Shown: positions 1 through 8,826 of the stretch, in pieces
Layout: each line of letters begins with the position of its first letter
Position numbering within the stretch: the first letter of the stretch is position 1
NCBI GenBank assembly: GCA_965215945.1
Contig: CBDCFC010000007.1
Coordinates: 1-17,232 of the forward strand
Length of the DNA stretch: 17,232 nt
Reading direction: 5' to 3'
Source: JAHEKD01 sp965215945
GTDB lineage: Bacteria; Pseudomonadota; Gammaproteobacteria; Arenicellales; JAHEKD01
The notes under the pieces: model-generated
Database searches by the model: none
Told to the model about the DNA's origin: nothing
The model's input: only the letters and a program-made list of their open reading frames with translations
Position numbers and translations under genes: made by a program

Positions 1-763
1 AACTCAATTTCAGTGCTGCATAGTCTTCGTTCGATGCCGTTGGATTTTTAAAGAAACTACCTGCATTGCCAATTTTCTCCGGCAAAGGCAATTTATTGAT
101 TCTTAACTTGCAGATTGCGTCACTAATTTGTAACGCTGTAGGATTATTGGCATCAGCACCTATTTCAGACAACTTATCCCGAACACCTAAATAATCGAGC
201 ACAGGTCGATGTGTTTTGGGCAATTTAAAATTCACCGAAGTGATCAAATAACGATCAGGATGTTTTTTAAAAACGCTGTCTCGATAAGCAAATTGACAAC
301 CCTGTTTATCAAAAACTTTGTATTCGCCAGAATTCAAATCAAACGCATGCAAACTGTCAACATACCGCTCAAGCTCAACACCGTAGGCACCGATATTTTG
401 CACTGGCGCTGCCCCTACAGTTCCTGGGATTAAGGAGAGATTCTCAAAGCCAAAATAGTTATTCTTGATGGTCCAGCGAACCAACTCATGCCAGTTTTCT
501 CCGGCTGCAACTTGAATAGTGACAGTGTCTTGATCTTCACTAAGAATTTGTTTGCCTTTTAACTGATTGATTACAACCAGACCCGGAAAGTTCTGACGAA
601 ACAACACATTACTACCGCTGCCAAGAATAAGGTTATTTTCATTATCTAGTAATTTTTCTAGAACATCGGCAAACTGCGATTCTGATTGAAGTAACAACAG
701 CTCTTGCGCATTTGCGTCAACAGCAAAACTGTTAAAATCCTTCAAAGAAAATTTACAATCCAT
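1..763 (-). CDS. murB: UDP-N-acetylenolpyruvoylglucosamine reductase, C-terminus cut off by window edge
   Basis: MurB is the cytoplasmic FAD enzyme that reduces UDP-GlcNAc-enolpyruvate to UDP-MurNAc with NADPH, the second committed step of peptidoglycan precursor synthesis. I translated this strand by hand. It gives the FAD-domain segments SLIPGTVGAAPVQNIGAYG and FAYRDSVF, then KLPLPEKIGNAGSFFKNP with the catalytic serine of the GSFFKNP motif. About 254 residues are present; the last 80-90 of the E. coli-type protein lie beyond base 1. I chose the ATG at 763-761 because an AGGA lies 8 nt upstream. An in-frame ATG at 769 is closer to that site (2 nt) and less likely. The start codon sits just past a short inverted-repeat element (774-1029), so the promoter is probably inside or beyond that element. 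I saw no frameshift in the parts translated. Confidence 0.93.
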   Translation of the reverse strand, partial: MDCKFSLKDFNSFAVDANAQELLLLQSESQFADVLEKLLDNENNLILGSGSNVLFRQNFPGLVVINQLKGKQILSEDQDTVTIQVAAGENWHELVRWTIKNNYFGFENLSLIPGTVGAAPVQNIGAYGVELERYVDSLHAFDLNSGEYKVFDKQGCQFAYRDSVFKKHPDRYLITSVNFKLPKTHRPVLDYLGVRDKLSEIGADANNPTALQISDAICKLRINKLPLPEKIGNAGSFFKNPTASNEDYAALKLS

Positions 764-773
764 TTTCATTATC

Positions 774-1029
774 CTAGCCCGAATACTTCATGAATCTTTG
801 AGAATCAGGGTCAATCTGACTAAACAGTTCGGGCGATCGTTTCATTGTTTTGCTTCCCGGTGAAAGAGAATTATGCAAGCCCGCACTTACTTCCTCCGCA
901 TAATTTCCAGTGGGTCTGAACTCAAACAGGACAATCTGTTCATGCACACTGAACGGTATTTTACTATTTGCTTGATTCATTGGTCATATTCTCAGTTTAC
1001 CAGTCCGATTTATGAAATATTCGGGCTAG
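774..1029 (-). mobile_element. Short inverted-repeat (MITE-like) element, copy 1, with CTAG target duplication
   Basis: The left end at 778 begins CCCGAATACTTCATGAATC. The right end, ending at 1025, read on the other strand begins CCCGAATATTTCATAAATC, so the inverted repeats match at 17 of 19 positions. CTAG flanks the element on both sides (774-777 and 1026-1029), which looks like a 4-bp target-site duplication. The unit is 248 bp. On the minus strand an open frame of 68 codons (980-774) crosses the whole element and ends RFMKYSG inside the terminal repeat. Its stop lies 10 nt before the chosen murB start. Conserved blocks shared with the other two copies include TTTGAGAATCAGGG, AGTTCGGGCGATCG and CAGGACAATCTGTTCATGCA. 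The interior pair ATTATGC/GCATAAT (near 872-905) can form a hairpin. No transposase is encoded, so it would need one in trans. Strand is given as that of the internal frame. Confidence 0.8.
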
Positions 1030-1114
1030 TGTATCTGCCTAACACATTTTGAGATAGCGATAGTCGGTTAAAAATCCGCTAAAATCCACTCCTAACGCAT
1101 AGACCGATAAATTA

Positions 1115-2599
1115 ATGCCTACACCGCAAAGCGGGTCTTTACTTGAAGATCTAGTCAAACTTGAGCATCTGCTAAAAACCGATGCCACCAAATCCTATGA
1201 AGATTTGCAACAACGTGACCGTAAAATCGGCATTAAGCTAGAGCACTTAAAAAAATCACCAATCGAACAAATTCGAGGCTGGCTCGGTTTTACCGATGAT
1301 GAGAAGCTTAGTACCGATGCTATTACCCGCACTAATCTTTTCATCAGCACCAGTTTAATTATTGTCGGCTTAATTCTGGGTATTAGTACCGGTTTGGCGT
1401 TGTTCTTTTATACCGGAGAGCAGCCGATTAATATCATCAATGTCTTAGCAGTTGGGGTCGGTTTGCAATTGATTTTACTGGCGATTTTCTTCTTGGCGGT
1501 TTCGTTTAATTCTAAGTGGTTACAGGACTTATTGGCTGGCTTCAATGCCGGTAGATGGGCGGCACGCCTGGCTTATATTTTTCCATCTCTTAAAAATTCA
1601 TTGGACGAGCTGCTTAACAGGCGCAGCAGTCTTACCGATCAAAAAATCATCAAATGGCAAACGGTTTACTGGTCGCAGCAATTCGCGGTGGCTTTCAATC
1701 TGGCGTTGGTCTTGTGCTGTTTATATTTAGTCACTTTTACCGATCTCGCATTCGGCTGGAGCACCACTTTGGCGTTTGATAATAGTATCGTTAAATCGAT
1801 TACCGATACACTTTCGTTGCCGTGGAAAACACTTTTTCCTGCTGCCGTACCAGACAGTAATTTAATTGAAGCAACACGTTTTTATCGCTTAAAAACTATC
1901 AATATGGGCAATGAAACAAGCAATATCATTGATCAGGCTCAACTTGCAGGAAACTGGTGGCGTTTTTTATTGTTATGCCTGCTGTTTTATGGTCTTCTGC
2001 CGCGCATAATAACGTTGGTTATTTCTAAATTACAGCTAAACAAATCGATAAAAAAATCGATCATGTCCTTGCCTGGGTTACATCTTTTGTTGGACAGGAT
2101 GAACAACCCCAGTGTTACTACTTTAGCCGAAACTCCTGAAGTTGAAGCGGAAAAAATACAAACAACCGATGCCAATAAAATCACTGCTCTGACAAACCGG
2201 CAAACATATATTTTGCATTGGGGCCAGCCAGCTTTTGAGCAGTCTTTGATTGAGAGCTGGTTAATAGAAAGCACCGGTGCAAAAGTAACCGGCTTTGATC
2301 TGGTGGCTTCAACAAATAATCAAACTATTCCATTAGCTGACAGATTACCTAAATTAGACTCACAAACAGCTGTTTCAATCATAGTCAAAGCCTGGGAGCC
2401 ACCGACACTGGAGTTGACTGATTGGCTGGCGGAATTACGTCAACATTATGGACAACAAAAATTACTGACATTGATTCCATACGGCATCGGCAAAAAAAAT
2501 CAAATAAAACCCGCTGACAGTATTGAAATCAAAACCTGGCATGATTTTCTGCAACGACAGAATTTATTCGATATTGAATTGCATGGGGTCAGATCGTGA
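1115..2599 (+). CDS. DUF2868 family membrane protein
   Basis: A 494-residue inner-membrane protein of unknown function. The N-terminus is charged and helical (residues 1-70). Four hydrophobic segments follow at about 75-99, 108-131, 190-212 and 283-305, then a soluble C-terminal domain of about 170 residues. From memory of the family, length, layout and partner fit DUF2868 proteins, which are found upstream of a DUF3482 GTPase in many gamma- and betaproteobacteria. The stop overlaps the GTG start of that GTPase in GTGA, so the two are almost certainly co-translated. I infer that this is the membrane partner of the GTPase. The gene is divergent from murB across element copy 1. I saw no convincing promoter in 1030-1114. 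No catalytic motif is recognisable. Confidence 0.8.
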   Translation: MPTPQSGSLLEDLVKLEHLLKTDATKSYEDLQQRDRKIGIKLEHLKKSPIEQIRGWLGFTDDEKLSTDAITRTNLFISTSLIIVGLILGISTGLALFFYTGEQPINIINVLAVGVGLQLILLAIFFLAVSFNSKWLQDLLAGFNAGRWAARLAYIFPSLKNSLDELLNRRSSLTDQKIIKWQTVYWSQQFAVAFNLALVLCCLYLVTFTDLAFGWSTTLAFDNSIVKSITDTLSLPWKTLFPAAVPDSNLIEATRFYRLKTINMGNETSNIIDQAQLAGNWWRFLLLCLLFYGLLPRIITLVISKLQLNKSIKKSIMSLPGLHLLLDRMNNPSVTTLAETPEVEAEKIQTTDANKITALTNRQTYILHWGQPAFEQSLIESWLIESTGAKVTGFDLVASTNNQTIPLADRLPKLDSQTAVSIIVKAWEPPTLELTDWLAELRQHYGQQKLLTLIPYGIGKKNQIKPADSIEIKTWHDFLQRQNLFDIELHGVRS

Positions 2600-3978
2600 C
2601 AGTACCTGCCTTTGCCGTCGTCGGCCATCCAAACAAGGGCAAAAGTTCTTTGGTTGCAACGCTGTCACAAGATGATTCAGTCAGAATCTCGATGTTGCCC
2701 GGGACAACCGTTGAAGCCCGAACCTTTCCGATGAAAGTGGACGGGGAAGTGCTTTATCAATTAATCGACACCCCTGGCTTTCAGCGTGCCCACAAAGCCC
2801 TAAGCTGGTTAAAGGAGCATGAAACTGACATTCATAAACGTGCTGAAGTCGTCGGTGAATTCGTTAATACGTTTAAAAATACTGAGCAGTTTTATGATGA
2901 ATGCCAGTTACTCGGTCCTATTCTCGATGGCGCCGGCATTTTGTATGTGGTTGATGGTTCTAAGCCCTACGGTAGTGAATTTGAAGCGGAGATGGAAATT
3001 CTGCGCTGGACCGGACAACCTTGCATGGCGCTTATAAACATGATTGGCGAGTCTGATTACTCGCAGCAGTGGAAGAAAGCATTATCCCAGTTTTTTCAAA
3101 TCGTACGGGTTTTCAACGCTGTCAAGGCTGAATTTGAACAACACATCGAGTTATTACGAGCTTTTGGCCAACTCAATGAAAGCTGGCGACAACCACTGGA
3201 AAAAGCAGTTAGCTTTATTCTAAAGGATCGCAAAGCCAAGTTGGAACAAAGTGCACGACTAATCGCCGAAACAATTTCAGAAAGCATGAATTTAAAGATG
3301 TCGAAAAAATTTTCTGAAGATGAAAGTTCCGAAAGTTACAAGGCAAAACTGAAACAGGATTATTTTGAAGAACTAAAAAATAAGGAACAGCGCTGCCGTA
3401 AAACCATCGAAAAAATTTATCACTACCACAACATTAATAGAAATGAAGCTAACTTTAAGCTATTGGAAGAAAATCTATTTTCCGAGCAAACCTGGTCAAT
3501 CTTCGGCTTATCACAACAGGAATTGCTGATGACCGGACTTGCGGGTGGCGCCGCAATGGGAGCAGTGGTTGATGTTGCCGTCGGTGGTTCTTCTCTACTA
3601 CTGGGAGCAGGAATCGGTGCATTAATCGGAGGTGTTGGTGCGCTGATCTCCTATGATAAACTTGCCAGCATTGAAGTGCTGGGTTTACCTTTGGGTGGTC
3701 ATGCCTTGCAGATCGGCCCAATGAATAACAGAAATTTTCCTTATGTGCTGCTGGGACGAGCCTTATTGCATCATCAATTGATTGAAAATCGTACACACGC
3801 TATGCGTGGTGAACTGACTATTGAAGATAATGAAGGTAATACCGGTGCCAGCCGGATTGATTCTCATTTAAGAAAACAGCTTGAAGTTTGTTTTTCCAAA
3901 ATTCGTAAAGATGGTAGCGAAGCCGAAGAGTTGGATAAACTTAGCGAATTAATCATTCGCTGTATGCAAGACGGTTAA
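2596..3978 (+). CDS. Era-like GTPase with DUF3482 C-terminal domain
   Basis: A 460-residue protein with a G domain at its N-terminus: P-loop GHPNKGKSS at 10-18, switch-I PGTTVEA at 36-41, and Walker B/G3 DTPG at 58-61. At the position of the NKxD base-specificity motif it reads NMIGESD, a degenerate form. The middle (about 200-290) is charged and helical. It is followed by a glycine-rich hydrophobic stretch (about 310-350, with repeated GAxxGA and GxGALIG patterns), consistent with peripheral membrane contact. These features match the DUF3482 GTPases encoded with DUF2868 proteins. The cellular role is unknown. The start is GTG, overlapping the upstream stop by 4 nt; no separate ribosome-binding site is needed. 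Its stop shares bases with the convergent gene on the other strand (TTAA at 3975-3978). Confidence 0.82.
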   Translation: MTVPAFAVVGHPNKGKSSLVATLSQDDSVRISMLPGTTVEARTFPMKVDGEVLYQLIDTPGFQRAHKALSWLKEHETDIHKRAEVVGEFVNTFKNTEQFYDECQLLGPILDGAGILYVVDGSKPYGSEFEAEMEILRWTGQPCMALINMIGESDYSQQWKKALSQFFQIVRVFNAVKAEFEQHIELLRAFGQLNESWRQPLEKAVSFILKDRKAKLEQSARLIAETISESMNLKMSKKFSEDESSESYKAKLKQDYFEELKNKEQRCRKTIEKIYHYHNINRNEANFKLLEENLFSEQTWSIFGLSQQELLMTGLAGGAAMGAVVDVAVGGSSLLLGAGIGALIGGVGALISYDKLASIEVLGLPLGGHALQIGPMNNRNFPYVLLGRALLHHQLIENRTHAMRGELTIEDNEGNTGASRIDSHLRKQLEVCFSKIRKDGSEAEELDKLSELIIRCMQDG

Positions 3979-4296
3979 CTTAGAAGCCGATAAACAAACG
4001 GCAACCAAGCCAATAACAATAAAACTAGCAAAATAATCTCGAACCAAATAATCCGTTTGTACTTTAATCTTGTCTGCTGCGGTTTATCTTGCATCAGGAT
4101 ACCGCACATTGTCATATCAAGTGGCAAAATGAAAAAATACATGGGCACCATTACCGGAAAAATAACAGTGGTCATCATCTGCCAACCCTGCATAACTGTT
4201 TTTTTCACCGGCAAAAGGAGCGGCAAAAATCAACGCAATAACAGACAATAGCAAGACAAATCTTAAAGGACTCAATGATTTTAGAAATGCTATCAC
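3975..4296 (-). CDS. Small hydrophobic membrane protein, frameshifted, function unknown
   Basis: The frame from 4296 reads LSPLRFVLLLSVIALIFAAPFAGEK. It then loses sense at a run of seven A (minus strand; T run near 4199-4205). The +1-shifted frame continues TVMQGWQMMTTVIFPVMVPM and ends in a strongly hydrophobic helix before PFVYRLLS. Removing one A joins them into a protein of about 106 residues with three hydrophobic segments. The start is uncertain: GTG at 4296 lies 2 nt past the stop of the element copy 2 frame, and a TTG start further in is also possible. The gene follows the AsmA-family gene on the same strand with the element between them. The product is not recognised. It could be a pseudogene or a correct gene with one sequencing error. 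Confidence 0.5.
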
Positions 4297-4298
4297 TG

Positions 4299-4623
4299 CT
4301 AGCCTGGATATTTCATGAATCTTTGAGAATCAGGGTCAATCTGACAAAAAATCACCGAGAGTGATTTTTTGCGTAAGCCCCGTAGGGGTGAGGCACACAG
4401 ATGAGCCGAACAAAACAGTTCGGGCGATCGTTTCATTGTTTTGCTTCCCGGTGAAAGAGAATTATGCAAGCCCGCACTTACTTCCTCCGCATAATTTCCA
4501 CTGGGCCTGAACTCAAACAGGACAATCTGTTCATGCACAGCAGATCCGATATTTTTGCTAACTGTTTGATTCATTAGTCATAGTCTCATTTTGCCAGTCC
4601 GATTTATGAAATATCCAAGCTGA
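4299..4623 (-). mobile_element. Short inverted-repeat (MITE-like) element, copy 2, with extra internal hairpin module
   Basis: The left end (4303) begins CCTGGATATTTCATGAATC. The right end (to 4619), read on the other strand, begins CTTGGATATTTCATAAATC. The left flank is CTAG (4299-4302); the right flank is CTGA (4620-4623), so the target duplication is imperfect. The 317-bp body equals copy 1 plus about 66 bp at 4346-4412. That extra part holds a perfect 10-bp inverted repeat, AAAAAATCAC/GTGATTTTTT (4346-4355 and 4361-4370), and a CCCC/GGGG hairpin just after it. Despite the insertion, the minus-strand frame stays open for 91 codons (4574-4299), ends RFMKYPG and stops 2 nt before a possible GTG start of the next gene. 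The right flank abuts the AsmA-family stop codon (4624-4626). Confidence 0.78.
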
Positions 4624-7600
4624 TTAACCTGCCGGACCTAAAGCCTTGGCGCAGAGTTCAGACTTTGCCTGCATTTTTTCTAATTGTCCTTGAGCGAGTA
4701 GCGAAAGCCCCCCGGTTGCCAAGGCTGCACCAACGGTAGCACCAAGCTCAAAAATACCCTTTGGATCCAGCGTTACTTGCGGCTCAGTCAAAGTGCCAAC
4801 GACCTGCACAATTCCAGTCAATTTACTAAAACCCAGACCTAACCCTTTTTTAGGTTTGGTGCTGAACTGCAAATCAATAGCTTCACTGCCAAAATTAATG
4901 CGGCTATTTCCAGTCATAGAAAAATCAACTGCCTCAGCGGCCAAACCATAAGGTGTCGTCAACACACCATCTTTAATATTAAAGGCAACGGCACTACAGT
5001 TTATTTGAGTATCTTTTTGCTTTTTCTTGAAAGGATTAACTGCACTCAATGTCTCGACAATCAAATCGGATGAAAATAATTTTAGTGTGCCTTTTTTAAG
5101 TAACAAATCTTCGAAATACAAAGAACCGCCGCCATTTGCATTGCTCATGATAGCCGCAATTGACTCACCTGAACCATTAAGCACTAGATTTGCAAATGCA
5201 TCGCCGGAACTTTCGATTTGCTCGGAATCACGAAACACCCCTGCTCTGGCAATATCAAAGCCATCAATTCGGGCATTTACTGAGGTAAAAGCTGGCGATC
5301 TTTGGGTATTCACATCGAACTGGAATAAAGCATGACCACCGCCCAAGGTACCTTCGAATGGCCCAAACTGAAAGACTCCATTATTTGATTTCGCGTTAAC
5401 AGCAGCATTTTCAAAGTCAAATATGTTCGCCCTTAAACGACCGATTTTAATTTTTAAGTCGAGGTCATTTTTACGAATAAATTCATAAGGTAAAGGATTA
5501 TCAGACAAAAGCTTATTTGTTGTCTGCTGTTTTTCCTCACCGAGCTTTTTGCCAGTCACATCGAGCATATCAAAATTTAAAATGTTGATTTCACCGACTA
5601 ATTTCGGACGTTGCGATTTATCCAGATAGTTTTGCAGCGATAAATCACCAATAACTTTGTTGCCGGCAATATCCAGTTCTGCCGAGTCCAGATGCAACGC
5701 CCCATCTTGATATTCAAAGTGGCTACTCAAACTTGCTGGTTTTTTAACATCAGTCTTGATGTTAAACCGAGTGAGAAGTTGCCGCATGGAAGGTGTCATT
5801 AAATCCGCTTCCAGATCGATACCCTTTAAATCAACAACTCTGCCCAGATTACCTTTTACCGTTCCTTTCAGACTCTTGTCTTTGATTTCACCCTGTATAG
5901 CCATAATCTCAATGTTTTTTGTGGCTCCTGTTAACCTGGCCTTTACTGACAACGGCCCTATATCAGGTAAATTAGCTTTCACCATAGGATTGATTGAAGT
6001 TAACGAATTAACGTCAGCCTGCACATCTAAATTAAGTTGTGCACGGTTTTTTATCATCGAATCAACCGAACCAACGGCATTTAGTTTTATCCCATTGTTC
6101 TCGTATGTCACAACAAGATTTTTTGCCGAAAGATCCCGCGCTGTCGGACTAATTAAATCTGCCGTGGCTTTAATTTGGCCAACTTCGGGCATTTTATGGC
6201 CGGAAAATGCTTCTGCGACCGACAGGTCCGGAACATTGGCATCTGCCTTTAATCGAACGACGTCGAATTTAATCAAATCACCAATACTTCCCGTTACATC
6301 AGCATTACCATATTGGCCCGCGTAGTTTGCTTTTGCATCGGACAATGATAATTTGCCATCTTGCCAGCTAATCTTACCTGTTGCATTGATAGGCCCCATA
6401 TCGGGTAAGGGAGAAGGCGTAAATGCAGAAATTTCCGCCAGCGTTGCCAAACCAGCTTGCACATCCAATTGCATATTATCAAAGCCAATCAATTCCTCGA
6501 TCGAACCAACTGCTTTAAGCTTTGATTTTCCTTCCAGATTCAGAACAATATCCTGAATAGAATATTGTTTGTTCTTACCAACCAGTTTAGCAGTTGCATT
6601 AACTGGACCCCATTCCGGTGGCATTTTTCGATTAAAAAAATGAGTAACAACATCCAGGTTAGCGGCATTCGCTTTTATATCTACCTGTGCATCAGCACCG
6701 TTAAGCAAATCTTTTACATCTCCACTAAGCTCAGCCTGGATAAATTCGGAATCCAGCACTGCTTTACTTATTTCAAGGCCGAAATTTTTCCCGCTACCAC
6801 TGGCTGCCGCCTGTAACGTTAACGTTCCCGGAAACCCTTTATTCAAACCAGCCAGTTTCAACAATTTAGTCAAATCATTGACGTCAAGATCAATATTGAC
6901 TTCGCCCTGATTTGTTGCAGCCAAACCTGATAATTCACCACCCACCTTTAAATCAATCGAAGGATCATCAATGTTTATGTCTAAATTTTTAACATCTATG
7001 CCCTTTTGATTAATTGCCTGTAAATCGCCGGAAATATCTGCAGTAATATTTATCGGACCGATTGCCGGCAATTCACGTGTGGTAAAAGCCGAAAGATCAG
7101 CCAGACTATTGGTATTTGCCACAATGCTAGTCGTTAACTGAAAAGAATCGTTACTTCGTTCAACTTCTCCACTAAATCGCGTTTTCGACTCATTTAAAAC
7201 GGCCTCAAGATCAAACGGAAGTGTGTTTTGCGTAGCCAGTGAATCAATTAGGCCAGCCTCCCCATTAATCGAAAATGGCAAATCATTAAACTCACCATGC
7301 GCGGTCACTCGCTGAGCATTCCCCTGTTCGGTTTCAGCCAACTGTAACGCTGGAAGCTCAAGTCTATATTTGCTTTTTTTCTGCTGATCGAGATATTCAA
7401 CTTGTGCATCATTGAGGTCGAGTTTTGAAAGTATTAGTCGAGCTAGATTTTGGAAATCAAATTTCTTATCTGACTTAGGCTTTAGTTTTTGGAAATGCCA
7501 ATTTGTATCGCCTTGTTGATTTTTTAGCAGATCAACGTTTAAAGCATCAGCCGATAGATCATGAACATGTAACTTACCTTTTATTAATTCGCGCAAATCA

Positions 7601-7866
7601 ATTGACAAGAACAACTTTTTCGCAGTAATCATATGTGGACCCTTGGCCCAATCTGGATTGGCAAAGGCAACTGATTTAAGTTCAATTGAAGGATTCAAAC
7701 TACGAACCGTAGTCAATTCTCCAATTGCGACATCTCGATCGGTGGTATATTTAACGACCTTGGTGGTTAATGCCTTATATTGTTGATCAGGCAAAAGCAC
7801 AACAACAGCGATTAACAAAACAAAAACTATCAATAACGTCGCTAGTATTTTTAGCAATACTTTCAT
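4624..7866 (-). CDS. AsmA-family envelope protein, 1080 residues
   Basis: It has one N-terminal membrane anchor (residues about 4-27), then an AsmA-type N-terminal domain (SIELKSVAFANPDW, then LFLSIDLRELIKGKLHVHDL). A long beta-rich periplasmic body follows, with an AsmA C-terminal region near 900-1040 (SRINFGSEAIDLQFSTKP, VVGTLTEPQVTLDP). AsmA-like proteins are thought to form long grooved beta structures linking inner and outer membranes and to help lipid transport or outer-membrane maintenance; that role is inferred from family. The body carries a regular repeat: (L/M)P..G.(I/L/V) motifs at residues 265, 415, 487, 559 and 633, with a weaker one near 342, a period of about 73. The tail after 1040 is short, with a glycine-alanine-rich hydrophobic stretch. 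The frame is intact over 3.2 kb. The gene is divergent from ttcA, with 72 bp between the starts. The gene could be called asmA or yhjG-like; I cannot decide. Confidence 0.85.
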   Translation of the reverse strand: MKVLLKILATLLIVFVLLIAVVVLLPDQQYKALTTKVVKYTTDRDVAIGELTTVRSLNPSIELKSVAFANPDWAKGPHMITAKKLFLSIDLRELIKGKLHVHDLSADALNVDLLKNQQGDTNWHFQKLKPKSDKKFDFQNLARLILSKLDLNDAQVEYLDQQKKSKYRLELPALQLAETEQGNAQRVTAHGEFNDLPFSINGEAGLIDSLATQNTLPFDLEAVLNESKTRFSGEVERSNDSFQLTTSIVANTNSLADLSAFTTRELPAIGPINITADISGDLQAINQKGIDVKNLDINIDDPSIDLKVGGELSGLAATNQGEVNIDLDVNDLTKLLKLAGLNKGFPGTLTLQAAASGSGKNFGLEISKAVLDSEFIQAELSGDVKDLLNGADAQVDIKANAANLDVVTHFFNRKMPPEWGPVNATAKLVGKNKQYSIQDIVLNLEGKSKLKAVGSIEELIGFDNMQLDVQAGLATLAEISAFTPSPLPDMGPINATGKISWQDGKLSLSDAKANYAGQYGNADVTGSIGDLIKFDVVRLKADANVPDLSVAEAFSGHKMPEVGQIKATADLISPTARDLSAKNLVVTYENNGIKLNAVGSVDSMIKNRAQLNLDVQADVNSLTSINPMVKANLPDIGPLSVKARLTGATKNIEIMAIQGEIKDKSLKGTVKGNLGRVVDLKGIDLEADLMTPSMRQLLTRFNIKTDVKKPASLSSHFEYQDGALHLDSAELDIAGNKVIGDLSLQNYLDKSQRPKLVGEINILNFDMLDVTGKKLGEEKQQTTNKLLSDNPLPYEFIRKNDLDLKIKIGRLRANIFDFENAAVNAKSNNGVFQFGPFEGTLGGGHALFQFDVNTQRSPAFTSVNARIDGFDIARAGVFRDSEQIESSGDAFANLVLNGSGESIAAIMSNANGGGSLYFEDLLLKKGTLKLFSSDLIVETLSAVNPFKKKQKDTQINCSAVAFNIKDGVLTTPYGLAAEAVDFSMTGNSRINFGSEAIDLQFSTKPKKGLGLGFSKLTGIVQVVGTLTEPQVTLDPKGIFELGATVGAALATGGLSLLAQGQLEKMQAKSELCAKALGPAG

Positions 7867-7938
7867 TTCTCGCTGTTGTTTAGACCCTTGTTAGATTTAA
7901 AATGGCGCATATTATCTCATTATTAAACTTAGTGGTGA

Positions 7939-8817
7939 ATGAATTCGGTGATCAATAAAAACAGCGTGTCTTTCAACAAGTTACGCAAACGCATAAGGCG
8001 GAATGTCGGTCGGGCCATCGAAGATTTTAATATGGTTGAAAATGGCGATAACATTATGGTCTGCCTGTCTGGAGGCAAAGATTCCTATACTCTGCTGGAT
8101 ATTCTGATCGCACTGAAACATAACGCACCTGTCAGTTTCAAGTTAACTGCCGTCAATATGGATCAGAAGCAACCTGATTTTCCCGAACACGTCCTACCTG
8201 AGTATTTAAACAACTTGGAAATCGATTATCACATTATCGAACGAGATACTTACAGCGTTGTCAAATCCGTGATTCCGCAAGGTAAAACCATGTGCAGCCT
8301 GTGCTCAAGACTTCGAAGGGGCACGCTCTATAGCTTCGCCGCAAAACATGGGTTTAATAAGATCGCCCTGGGCCATCATCGCGATGACATTATTGAAACG
8401 TTATTTTTAAATATGTTTCACGGCGGTAAATTAAGCGCCATGCCTCCCAAGCTGCTAAGTGACAACAAGAAAAACATTGTGATTAGACCATTGGCTTATT
8501 GCAACGAAAGGGATATCGCTAAATACGCAACAGCGATGGAGTTTCCAATTATTCCTTGTAATTTGTGTGGCTCCCAGGAAAACCTGCAACGTAAAAAAAT
8601 CAAAAAAATGCTGCATAAATGGGAATCTGAATTCCCCGGGAGAATCGACTCTATTTTCGCCAGCGTGAAAAATATCGCACCATCACAAATGGCTGATCGG
8701 GAGTTATTTGATTTCGTTAATCTAGGTAAAAAAACAAATAAACGAACTAACAAATGGTTGCCGGATAGTCAGGAAAAGACTGACAAGCTTAAGCTGGTGG
8801 TTAATCAAAACTCTTAA
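7939..8817 (+). CDS. ttcA: tRNA 2-thiocytidine(32) synthetase TtcA
   Basis: A cytoplasmic enzyme that thiolates cytidine 32 of certain tRNAs, using ATP, an Fe-S cluster and a cysteine-desulfurase sulfur source. The PP-loop ATP motif SGGKDS is at residues 44-49. The cluster/catalytic cysteine pairs are CSLC (119-122) and CNLC (207-210). GHHRDDIIETLFLNMFHGG (145-163) is the typical TtcA core. At 292 residues it is a usual length. I took the ATG at 7939. No strong ribosome-binding site precedes it, and the N-terminus to the core (NKLRKRIRRNVGRAIEDF) fits the family. The promoter must lie in the 72 bp shared with the divergent AsmA-family gene. It is convergent with nadE, with a hairpin repeat between the two stops. 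Confidence 0.95.
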   Translation: MNSVINKNSVSFNKLRKRIRRNVGRAIEDFNMVENGDNIMVCLSGGKDSYTLLDILIALKHNAPVSFKLTAVNMDQKQPDFPEHVLPEYLNNLEIDYHIIERDTYSVVKSVIPQGKTMCSLCSRLRRGTLYSFAAKHGFNKIALGHHRDDIIETLFLNMFHGGKLSAMPPKLLSDNKKNIVIRPLAYCNERDIAKYATAMEFPIIPCNLCGSQENLQRKKIKKMLHKWESEFPGRIDSIFASVKNIAPSQMADRELFDFVNLGKKTNKRTNKWLPDSQEKTDKLKLVVNQNS

Positions 8818-8826
8818 CCTTACATT

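Noticed and set aside
774..1029. Assigning the element to a named insertion-sequence family
   Set aside because: A CTAG (YTAR-like) target recalls some IS5- and IS701-type elements, but no transposase is present and the terminal repeats alone do not decide it.
1030..1114. Promoter upstream of the DUF2868 gene (TTGAGA near 1049 with TAAAAT near 1080)
   Set aside because: The spacing is about 25 bp, too long for a normal promoter; alternatives have spacers too short.
3455..3796. 113-codon minus-strand open frame inside the DUF3482 gene
   Set aside because: Shadow of a well-supported gene; histidine- and arginine-rich translation with no domain.
4057..4251. 64-codon plus-strand open frame after the DUF3482 gene
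   Set aside because: Antisense to the small membrane gene, whose minus-strand translation has convincing hydrophobic helices.
5756..6325. 189-codon plus-strand open frame inside the AsmA-family gene
   Set aside because: It is antisense to an intact 3.2-kb gene with clear family features; its translation is low-complexity and has no recognisable domain.
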